64,000 bases of DNA from Zygnema circumcarinatum (lineage: Eukaryota > Streptophyta > Zygnematophyceae > Zygnematales > Zygnemataceae): assembly GCA_037447605.1 (NCBI GenBank), contig CM074804.1, positions 7,484,835-7,548,834 of the forward strand. The letters run 5' to 3'. This document shows positions 1 through 17,234 of this stretch, in pieces (position 1 is the first letter of the stretch; every line of letters starts with the position of its first letter). The notes beneath the pieces are model-generated. The model worked only from the letters and a program-made list of their open reading frames with translations, was not told where the DNA came from and searched no databases. Both the position numbers and the translations under genes were made by a program.

Positions 1-83
1 TGTTGTCTCCCGAGGAGAAAGTTCAGAGCGGGTTGTTCGTGGCATGAACATTGCAGATAAGCGATGTAGAAGGAAGTCTTCAG

Positions 84-3000
84 CGCACATTTCTGAGCCC
101 CGCTGGGCTGCGGGCAGCTCGAATCTTGGACAGCTGGATGCAGGAGGCTGGTCTACGCACGTGCGCCTTTCTATCCCTAACTGCGCTTTGTTTGATGTGG
201 ATCCACTTGTGTTTCCTTTTATGAGGACCGCTATAGGTCAAGGTTCGCATCACAAGATGCAACTGGTGTTTGGGTGAGACTGGTAACGTCCAAGCGGACG
301 AAGTTGCTTGTCATATTTTGGGTTACTAACCCCTTATGTAATACTGAGGAAAGGGCCCCAACAGTGGACTTGCAGTCTCTTTCTAACTTGAAGCCGTGGC
401 TTCAACTCGGCAGATGGATGGACGGCGTTGGAAATGTCCATGGTCGTATAGATGGGGCCAATCCAACAGCGCCCGCGATCTTGCTTGGTTCCCATATGGT
501 GTGTAACCATTTCGTCGATAACACGGAAAAAACTGGCGCTTGGGGCTCTGGGTTAATCGACAGGCTAATGGAAAGGAGTCCTAGGGAGAGTATTCGAGTC
601 GTTTATGCAACTAATTTTGTGCAGGTCTTGCGGACTTGCTTTAGAAACTAAGGGCTTTAGTGGGAGTGGAGCTGGGATGGCGCTCCAGGACACAGTCTTG
701 GATGCAGGGAAGTACGATGGTGTGATGGGGATTGTGTGTGCCATTGCAGCAGTCAAAGCTCTTTTGGCGGAAAATGAGGCGAAGCGCTTGCAGCGGCCAG
801 TCGAGGTATGAAAGCAAGGACAGGGAAGGGGGGGGGAGAGAAATATGGATGGGATCCTTTGAGAAAGGGAAGGCATTTCAGCATGTAGGGGCTTTCATGA
901 TTTGAGCGAGATAGCTGCTGAGCTCTGATGTTTTCTTGGCAACCCTAGTATCAAGCAGCTGATTCAGAAGCTTGTATCAAGAAGGTTTCAAGACGTGAAG
1001 ATATCTGTTCTTTGGGTCACGAAAGGTCCTACAAAAAATTTTGTGAGCAAGGAGATTGTTTTTTGGGAAGATGAAACGCTCTTGATGCCCACTATCTTAT
1101 TATCGGGGACGGGTCCTTCTTCTCTTCTTCTTCTTGATGGGGTTCAGGTGATTGCCTTCAGTGATGAAGAGGGTGTCCGATTTCAGTCCACCTTCTTGGG
1201 CAGCACAGCCATCACTGGGAAATTTCCTTCTGACATGCTTCATGCCACAGACAAGAAGTAAGCTTCTGCTTTCTGTTAATTTCTGCCACTTCTCTCATGA
1301 CTCTCTCCCATCACCTCCCTCAATGTTGGAGTTATCATCTCACATTTTTCCTGCATGCCGCGGTGCCCTTTTATAGTATTCTTGCTGGTCAGAGACCTCA
1401 GACGCTATAAACTGATCTCTGGAAGCTCTATCTTGCCACGTGGGCCTCCCACAGTGGCATAACTTTGACTTCTGCGTTGAATGCGGTTGGCTTGGAGGGC
1501 ACCCGTGCCGGCATTGCATCCCTAAAGTACGACCCAAAGCGTGTGTGGGGCTATGTGGAGGTGATTTCTTTGCCCTTAAACCACCATTCAAAGAATGCCA
1601 AATGTCCTCAAGTGACTTCCTTTACATTACTGCAAATTGGCCAGCTTTGTTGCTCATACAACCTCATCTTTTTGGATACATCAGAATAAGGCTAATGAAA
1701 GGTTATTTTGGTATTGTGTGATTGTGCAGGTGCACATCGAGCAGGGACCTGTGCTTGAGGCTGAAAACGTGCCACTTGGCGTCGTCCCCGCCATTGCCGG
1801 TCAGACGCGTCTAAGTGTGAGTCTACAAGACAATCCAAACCTTATAGGCCTTCTATAGAGACCATGTCATGGGATGCTTACACATACATTCCTGAGAGGA
1901 GGGAAAGGGAAAGAAGGGATTTTCACTGAAGGGAGCAAACGAACATCCTGACAATGAAGCCGTTGTTCCGTATTTTTTTCGACGTTTTTTTGCCCACATT
2001 GCAGGTAACTGTGGAGGGCGAGCAGGGCCACGCTGGCACAGTGCCCATGAGGCTCCGGAGGGACCCCATGGCGGCGGCGGCGGAGGCGGTGGTTGGGATT
2101 GAGGACACGTGTCTTGTGCTGGGGAATCCGGACCTTCCCAGTGACCCCGAGGCAGATGTTAGTGGTTTGGTCTGCACTGTGGGAGAAGTGCGAGTCTGGC
2201 CCGGGGCGAGCAATGTGATTCCGGGACAGGTAGGCGCTGACAGCTTATGATTATGGGGGATTCAGTGTTGGTTGTGGGGGGAGATTGAAGGTAAATCGAG
2301 GGTAGGAGCAACGAGAGAGGGTCCCTTTGTGTAGGTGCTTAAAAAGGAACAGCAGGATCAGTGCTTGAGAGGCTAATCCTCTTTCTGGTCACGATCCTCG
2401 CCAATCGCAGGTGGTTTTCTCAGTGGATGTAAGAGCACGTCGAGACCCGCTGCGATTGGAGGCGGTTGCGAAAATCAAGAGCCACGTGGAACATGTCTGC
2501 CAGCGTCGCCAGATGGCTTGCACCATTGAGCTCAAGGTGGACCTCCTCTCCCCCCCTCCCCTCCCCTTCCCTCCCTGAAGAAAGGAACTTCACTCACCCT
2601 GAGATGTTGCAGATGTCGGCCAACAGCCTGAATGCCGGACATTCCATCCTCCCTTGTTAACAACAGCAGAGTTTTGCTGTTTGCGGCGCAGCACGAGGCG
2701 GCGGCTCTTGAATGCGCTTCGGATCTGGTGGAGCGGCTGCGGAAGGTGGCAAGGGACGCGGTGGCGGCGCTTGACCCGGGGGGGCCTCGACCGGCGGAGG
2801 AGGTTCGCGTCCCCATGATCATCAGCGGGGCGGGCCATGACGCCATGGCCATGGGCACGCTCACGCAGGTGGGGGGTTGCTCTTGTCACTTGCCGCTTTT
2901 AGAGGTGTGTTGGTAAGCAGGGAGAGGATGAGAGAGGAGGGAGGGGGAGGGGGAGGGGGGGAATGGAAGGAGGAGAGGGGGGGGGGAAGGGAGAAAAGGA

Positions 3001-3243
3001 AAGAGGGGGAAGGAGGAAAAAGACAAGGGAAGGGATCGAGCGAGGGAGGGAGGGACACTCGAGTGCATTAAGTTACACTCCTCACGGATAGATCGCGGCG
3101 TTGCCTCCCGTGTGCAGGTGGGCATGATTTTCGTGAGATGCAAAGGAGGTTTGAGCCATTCGCCGTTGGAGGAAGTGGATGATCACGACGTGTACATAGC
3201 CAGTGCAGCCCTTTTGCTGCTCTTACGGCAGGAGACCCTTTAG
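84..3243 (+). CDS. AAH: Allantoate deiminase (allantoate amidohydrolase), 5' partial
   Basis: M20-family metallohydrolase of ureide (purine) catabolism; family members act in the plant ER and release ammonia and CO2 from allantoate, needing Mn. Exons: 84-160, 414-498, 689-805, 1148-1257, 1455-1560, 1730-1816, 2005-2229, 2411-2536, 2692-2868, 3118-3243; together 412 codons including the stop, all in frame. Metal and active-site motifs in order: GSHMD, DAGKYDG, SDEEGVRF, VHIEQGP, GQGHAGTVP-type core (EQGHAGTVPM), ISGAGHDAMAM and GLSHSPLEE. The IAGQTRL and GHAGTVPM wording fits allantoate deiminase rather than ureidoglycolate amidohydrolase, whose corresponding segments differ. The N-terminus lies upstream of the window; bases 1-83 look like intron or part of an earlier exon. 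The last 14 codons are also present as an inverted copy near 3.85 kb. Confidence 0.93.
2921..3056 (+). repeat. Purine-rich low-complexity tract in the last AAH intron
   Basis: Almost pure G/A sequence (GAGG and GGGA units) fills most of the intron between exons ending 2868 and starting 3118. The short ORFs it creates on both strands are composition artefacts. Confidence 0.8.
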
Positions 3244-3890
3244 GAATGTACAGGAACAGTTTAGCAGTCGATAGTTCAGCTTAGGTTAGCTTTTAGGCAT
3301 TACAGAGGTTCAATAGTTTTGGCATGCTTGTAGGTACCTCTGTAAACATTGAATGGCCTTATCTATGGCTGCATTTTTTGTTCTCTCACGTGTTTTGTCA
3401 CATGTGGGGATTACGGTGATTAAAAAGCAACAAGCGGGTCAATGTCAACGTAAGGTCCTTTTGATTGCATTCATGAATATGGTGAAAAGTGTCTCCGTTG
3501 ACATTGCCCTCATGCTGTCTGTGTTCAAACTTCGCTATTCCTTCGTTAGATGTTGAAGCATTGTTGGCTTCTCATTAGGCAAAGATTAAGTCATCTAAAT
3601 TATCGGTTACGTTGACACTGACCCGCTTGAACCACCGTAAACTGGAGCATTACCGGGAAAGTGAAATGGCGAAGATCCCCACATGAGCAATGACAAAACA
3701 CGTGAGAGAACAAAAAATGCAGCCAGGGATATGGCCATTCAATGTTTTTAGAGGTACCTACACGCAAGCCAAAGCTATTGAACCTCTGTAATGCCTAAAC
3801 GCTAACCTAAGCTGAACTATCGGCTGCCAATCTGTTCCTGTACATTCCTCAAGGGTCTCCTGCCATAAGAGCAGCAGAAAGTCTGCATTG
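3201..3890. repeat. Imperfect long inverted repeat (foldback) overlapping the AAH 3' end
   Basis: The left arm, about 3201-3411, begins inside the last AAH exon and runs through the stop codon into the 3' flank. The right arm, about 3676-3890, is its reverse complement with scattered mismatches and small indels; it still contains the reverse complement of the end of the coding sequence and of the stop region. Inside the arms, a second shorter inverted pair sharing CAAGCGGGTCA lies at about 3433-3453 and 3607-3635. The central part, about 3508-3600, matches a sequence at 31.1-31.2 kb. A transcript reading through the AAH stop could fold into a hairpin of more than 200 bp. Confidence 0.85.
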
Positions 3891-3932
3891 GCACGCTTCT
3901 GGGCCGTCCGATGCGTTCGCGGATAAGACAGA

Positions 3933-4010
3933 CCACACATCGGTGGTTGGACGATTGCAGCTTGTGTTGTGCCTTGAACAATTTATTCCTCGCGATGAAC
4001 TGGGGCCGGG
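3933..4010 (+). repeat. Dispersed repeat copy (partner at 35588-35660)
   Basis: The two segments are about 75 bp, same orientation, and nearly identical over CCACACATCGGTGG, GCCTTGAACAATT and ATTCCTCG. Neither shows a coding frame. Their location next to other dispersed repeats suggests a remnant of a larger non-autonomous element. Confidence 0.7.
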
Positions 4011-4028
4011 CGAGGACTGTCCGTCGGC

Positions 4029-4177
4029 GGGGGCACGATATCGGCACCATATTGATACTGTACCGTATCGACAGTATGATACCGTTTAATGTACGATACG
4101 ATACCACGACGAAAGAGTATCAAACGATACTCGACGACACGATACCATACTCTACGATAGGATACGATATGGTGACT
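4029..4177. repeat. CGATAC/GATACC-rich degenerate repeat block upstream of SerRS
   Basis: Many imperfect copies of ACGATAC, GATACCG and their reverse complements occur within about 150 bp, about 370 bp upstream of the SerRS start. A similar GATAC-rich stretch lies at 42.85-42.96 kb. Between this block and the start codon I see only ordinary flank, including a TAATATATT stretch near 4511 that could be TATA-like. Confidence 0.6.
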
Positions 4178-4547
4178 AGGAAGGTATGGAACCCTAAAAT
4201 CTTCGCGGAAGCAATTCAAGGGCGCGACTCCAACGTATCGTGTCTAGGTTGACCAATTGGAACCTGCCACGTCATACAAATGCACCCACATGGCGACTTT
4301 CAATTGGCTCCCACCGTCGGCCCTGAGTCCCAAGCTTGTAGGTCCCCAGTGAACAGAGAGAGGTAGAGAGGTATCTCCGAGCCCTTATCCAAACCCTGTA
4401 TGTGCCTCCTCCTCTCTAGCTGAAGGCCTGGGAGTGGCTGCTGCCTGCGTGGCTTGGCGCAGGAGAGGAAATCTTAGGGCTGCTCACAGCAAGGAAGGGG
4501 TTGCTTTCTTTAATATATTGCACATCGGACGTTAGGTCGGCAGCAGG

Positions 4548-12288
<7,741 letters not shown>

Positions 12289-15244
12289 CAGCGCGCCCAA
12301 TTGTTGAGGACATTATTTTTGCCTTTTTAAGAAATGCAGGTGATACATAACATTGGACACCCACCGCTTGCATTCGCCTCGTGTTGCGCTCAAATTCGTG
12401 TTGGACCTCTGCCACCTCTCAAACTCAGAGCGAGAGCATCCCTAGTACACTAAAATACTATTATTATTTTTTGTTTATCGGGACGACGAATTAACAGTAT
12501 CCTCCTCCGTCGATATAATATGCCCTCGGGTTGCATCCCTCCCAGAGCTGGAGGGCCGCCCAGCACTGTCCAACGCCAGCCCTCACATGGAACGACCGTT
12601 CTACAACGCTAGGACGGATGGAGCGGCCGTGGCCGGGCCCGGGCAGGCGCCTTCCGTATCGGTTCGATATATAGTGCGAATCGACGGCCAATCCATCGCC
12701 TCCTGGAAACGATCGATCGAAACACGACAAAAGTCAGAATGGGTGACGTCAGCAACATCCGTCCATTCGTACGGACAGGTGGACGGCAATCGTTCGTACG
12801 GCCGGCCGGCAGACCCTGTCGGCGGCCGCCAGGGCCGGGCGGCTAACGACCCGCCACGTGGCCACTTTGTCGCGGAACTGTACGGATGCCGCCCCAGCCT
12901 CGTGATGACCGTACGATGTGTGCGTGACGACAAATCTCGGGCGATCCGCCTCCCCCCGCGGGGCCGCCACGCACTCGCACGCGCGGGGGCGCTGGGCCGC
13001 CGCTTTGATGGCAACGGACGGCGAAGATGCTACCAGGTCAGAATGAGTCGATTCCCGACCGTCCGATTCCCTGCTTTGCCATATCCACAGCGCCTTCGTC
13101 GCCCCCTTCTATTGCCAAGGCTCTCGCGCACCGAACCCCGTCCGCCTATCCGCGGCCGCCATGGCACGTGCGAATAGTCCACCTGACGTCATGCTTTGTA
13201 AATCCCGCCTTCTCCGCAGGTGCACGCCTGCCACGTGATGTCATGACCGCCAAGTGACGTCAGGGGCGCCACGCGGCCCAACGTGGAGGCGTCGCGGCGC
13301 TTTCGCCCACGCGGGGCGGATCCGGTTCGGACCCGGAGGGAGCGTTCACACGGCGTCGACAATAGTGGGCGCAGTTTTGGCTGCGGGGTCGTGTGTGAAC
13401 GATAGAAGGGGGAGGCCCCGATCGGACGGCCGGGGAGGCTCCATCTTGAGATTCTAACGGCGGGGGCCCGGAATCTGTCGGGCAGTGCGAAACATTTTGG
13501 ATCTGCCCGGACCGAAAAGAATCCACGTCGCGCCAAGTGAGCTGCCGGCCGGCAGCTGGCCGGCAGGTATAACGGAATTCGGCGGTGGGAATCGGGCTCC
13601 GATCTGCCTGCCGGCGAGTACTTTGTACCGGCCGGGGATTGGCCGGCAATCTTGTCCCAGCCGGTGTATGTACTGGGGACTGTGCGAAACTGCGGGAGAG
13701 ATTGGGAGAGAGAGGCCGGCCGGCAGGGAGGGAGGGGAAGGATCCATGGCGGCCAGGGGAGCTATGGCGGTCAGGAGGGGCGTATTCATGCTGAGAGGAC
13801 GGCGATTTTACTATGTTGCGTGCTCTTGAGGTGGGGAAAAGAGCAATTCGGCGGCAGATAGCTCGGGCTGTGCCTCTGTATGGACAGGGTTGGAGGGTGC
13901 AGGGCATTGGAGCTGGGGAAGGCGTGCTGAACAGAATTGGTTGCTGGTAGTTCAGATTGTATTTGTGTTTTTATTTGCATAGCTGTGCTGGTAGAGGTGA
14001 ATTAGGCAACCGGAGCGACTGTTGATGAGTTTTGAGGGAAGCTGCAAGTGCTGGAATCCGCAGGACGTGGGTGGTTTGCTGGAAATTGAGTTGCTGAGGG
14101 TGAATTACAGGTGTCCCTGAAATTTCATGAAGCTCTGCGATGCTGTTTTGCGCTTGCTAATGCTGCCGATGTCGAAATTGGCGATGTTGTTGACTAATTA
14201 CACTCTGTTTTACAACAAGTAACACCGTGAATTATAGAAGAAATGGTTTTCCCTGATATGGACTCTCTTTTCTCGTCAAATTGGCTTCCTGGTGTCTGCT
14301 CACCTGCGATTAGAGAGCTTGTTTGTATTGCCCACTCGGGTGCCTATTTCGAGTTTCTTTCTTAACATGTAATCAAGCAGTGAATTGTCCTGTCATATGC
14401 TGGTATGAGCAGTTCTTGCTGTCAAATTCTCTCTCAGGACACAGCTGTGTGTTGATAAAGCATTGACTAGGGAGATAGTTGCAACGCTATGCAAGACTCT
14501 TTGTATTAAGTGAATTCTTTTGATCTGCTTTGCAATTGGACCCTAGAGAATCAGTGTGGTGCTTTTCAGTAGGTTTCGCTCAAAAGTCTCACCATTCGAA
14601 TTGATTATCCTATTATCAGCCGGTCAGTCATTGAAGTGAGAATCCTTTCAGTATGTGTGCCTGTCTTCTTGTCTATTGGGTCAACTCTTGAGGTAAAGAG
14701 TGTACTTATCGGAGCAGTGCTATTAATGCTACTTGTTTTGAGAATGCTGCTCCTTGTTGTCGGTGAGACAATCTTTCTCAAGGTCGTGTGGAGATGTTGA
14801 GCCTGCTTGATCTGCGTGAGACTGCATTTTCCGTCGAGAGTGTTTAACGCCTTTTTTCCCATTGCTCGAGCACGGAAGGGCTGTGACTGGCGTATAGGGT
14901 GAAAGAGAGTCATGACTTGCTCCTATCGGTGTACCTTTTCTGCCTCTGATGTTGTCCAGGGGTCCAGAGATTGCTTCCATCATTTGCTGGGGAGTGCCAT
15001 CCTTTGGCTATGGAGTTAAGACACTGCCAGTCACCGTGGGCTTCCCTTTAGTTTCAAACCAATTTCCGATCGCTCACACATTCTGTCGTGGTTGCTGGAT
15101 TATGTTTGACAGGTGACCCGGTGCTGAAACGTGCCCGGTTACAGATTGAACGATCAGGCATAAAGCAGCTCTCTGTAGCTTGGTGAAGGGGAAACGGTAG
15201 TCAGAATCGCCACCAGTGCTTTCCATATTGCGAACTTCCAAGAC
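12289..15244. other. Gene-poor interval with a GC-rich block (about 12580-13760)
   Basis: The GC-rich block carries repeated TACGG, CGTACGG and GGCCGGC motifs, several palindromic (around 13540-13570), and TGACGTCA-type sites near 12745, 13188 and 13255. Long ORFs here on both strands overlap one another and have Arg/Pro/Gly-rich shadow composition. From 13.8 to 15.2 kb the sequence is ordinary AT-richer flank without a recognisable gene. The block could be a promoter and first-exon region for an unrecognised transcript reading towards 15.2 kb. Confidence 0.5.
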
Positions 15245-15439
15245 ATGGCCCAGTTTGGTCTTTGGCTGCTGCTGGCCATTTTGCCTGCAAGCTGGGCTGC
15301 ACAACTGGTGCTTCCAGAGGTCCGCCTTTGCGTCATTCGAGGAGAGGAAACAACAAGACTGCGGGTATGCATTGGCTCTGACCCCACTCCTCAAAGTCAG
15401 CGGTGGTTAAGAGGGCAGAGTGACAGTTGGTGGCCCTGA
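15245..15439 (+). CDS. Candidate small secreted protein, possibly first exon of a spliced gene
   Basis: A 64-codon ORF starts MAQFGLWLLLAILPASWAA, which reads as a signal peptide with an AxA-like cleavage site, followed by a short Cys-containing tail. A donor-like CG|GTATGC at about 15364 and an acceptor-like ATTAG at 15473-15477 suggest splicing; the segment after that acceptor opens with a hydrophobic-patterned reading (NIALYYQTSMYIF) ending at about 15597, though its phase does not match the obvious donor. I recognise no family. It could equally be a chance ORF. Confidence 0.22.
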   Translation: MAQFGLWLLLAILPASWAAQLVLPEVRLCVIRGEETTRLRVCIGSDPTPQSQRWLRGQSDSWWP

Positions 15440-16767
15440 CAGAATGTGGAGGAACATTGCTCTTAGCCCGGATTAGAACATCGCGCTGTACTACCAGACC
15501 TCCATGTACATCTTCAGATTCAAGAAAGAAGTGCTGGAAGCGACCTGTTGGAAGACGAATGCGAAACAAGGAGGACCGGTTGCATGTACGAAGTGATTCT
15601 GTTGGCTCATTAAGAGTGCGGATCTTGTATAATACGCAGAGAAGAAGTCGCTTGCCTTCTCATCGGTGGAAGCACTTGGAAGGTGAACTTTTGTGGGATC
15701 TCTGGTTTGGATGTGATAGCCTATGGAAGATTGGTCCACAGACGAGCCTGCAAGTTCTTACTCTCGGGTTTCACATAACGGCGCAATGCACGCATTGACT
15801 GATCGGGCCGTATTCCGGCAACATCGACAGTGAAGTTTCTTCGTTCATAGTGGAAAATGTCTGAAATTGTTTATTATGTGGCTGCTTCTAGAAGGTAGCT
15901 CGTTTTTCATCAAATGCTGAGGGTTGCAATCATTTGAATGTGGAAAGGCAAAAGCTTGTATCTTACATCTTTAATACTCGATGTCGGCAGGCGTCTTCTG
16001 TAGGAGTAGATCGGGGCCCTAGAGCGCCCTTCCTTTCATTGTCTGTAAGAAAGAGGGAGACCTAGAAATCAGCTGTACATTAGTATGCAATAAAAATGTC
16101 AGGGGGCGAGTCGATAGCTTCAGTCCAATCGTCTCTTTGGCTCTGTGGGGTACACTCCGGTCTCTTTCTCTCTCTCGCCTCTACCAAAGCCCTGATGAAG
16201 TCTACCTGAGTGGATTTAGAAGTTTCAAGTGTGATGCTGCCCTTCTTGCTTGGAAATGATGGGGCCCTACAAAGGGAGGGCGCTGTTTTCCTGAAGCTTC
16301 TTCAAAATGAGTCAGCGAGGGCGAGGCCTGTGTGCAGCATGTCGATGTGCTCAGCCTGGGTTCAAGCAATGACCTATTTTCTCTCAGGCTGTGAGAGAAA
16401 CACAATGCTCGTTTCAGAATTTCCATGCGGTGTGTTGCTGGGGGGCGTTGGATTGGGACAGTTGGTGAATGTTCTAGTGCTGGCCACGCCCTTTGAGTCT
16501 AATTGTGACTGAGGGTGGAGATGGCAGTGCTGTTTTGGCAAGGCGAGATCTGAGTGTTGAAACTGGTTCATTGCGGAAAAGCGAAGCCGTTCATGCACCA
16601 TCACCATCTAAGTATCTCCTTGGTAGACTCCTGCCTCGCCCACTCTGTGCGATTCCGTGGACCACTGGAGCCGCCTTTTTAGATGTCCGAACCAAAGCTG
16701 TCTCGATACATAACGAGTGCTCTTCCTGCCAGGCCTTCCAGTCAGCTTGCTCACCTTTCAAACGCAT

Positions 16768-16845
16768 CCCATGTGCCATTCCATGCCATGCCATGCCATG
16801 CCATGCGAAGCATGCATGACATGCATGAGATGCATTCATGCACAG
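16768..16845. repeat. CATGC / GCATGC repeat tract (RY-like motifs)
   Basis: A short tandem of CCATG units passes into several GCATGCATG palindromes. CATGCA is the RY element bound by plant B3 factors (FUS3/ABI3/LEC2 class), so the tract could be regulatory; simple-sequence expansion is an equally good explanation. Confidence 0.55.
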
Positions 16846-16931
16846 CCATTGCATGCACTGCAGAGCCGCCACAAAGACAAGCGTATCCATATTACCAAAT
16901 ATGATATTTTCCAATACGACGTCCTCGCATG

Positions 16932-16957
16932 CGTCACGTCACGTCACGTCACGTGAC
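16932..16957. promoter_or_regulatory. Tandem CGTCA (TGACG) bZIP-type site array upstream of Der
   Basis: Five successive CGTCA/ACGTGACG units lie about 280 bp upstream of the Der start codon. TGACG and ACGT cores are the classical binding sites of plant bZIP (TGA and CREB-like) factors. A matching array is at 30817-30835. Function is inferred from motif only. Confidence 0.4.
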
Positions 16958-17234
16958 GCACGCCGGGTCTGGACGACGCACTTTTCGGCCCCCCCCTTTT
17001 GCTGCTATTTGGCGGCGCCCTCTCTTGTTGTGCAGTAGCAGCAGCAGCAGCAGCAGCTCGCTTCTGTGTGGAGGGGCTGTGGGGGCAGGCCAAAGGGGGG
17101 GGAAGAGGGAGGGAATTCTTCTCCACAGTGCAGAATTCGAAAGAATCACAACATACAGGAGCAATAGGGGGCATCATGGCGCAAATCGTCATTTGACGGT
17201 AGAGTAAAAGCCTGCTCATTCGCAGTAGAGAAAC

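Larger units (their letters stand above)
15800..17234. other. Interval upstream of Der with no recognisable gene
   Basis: The ORFs here are short and lack familiar domains. The interval holds the CATGC-rich tract and the CACGTCA array listed separately, and a CAG-type short run near 17036-17056. It probably contains the promoter and 5' UTR of the Der gene. Confidence 0.5.

Noticed and set aside
12587-13907. Overlapping ORFs of 196 and 215 codons on opposite strands
   Set aside because: GC-rich sequence makes stop codons rare in all frames; products are Arg/Pro/Gly-rich without motifs.
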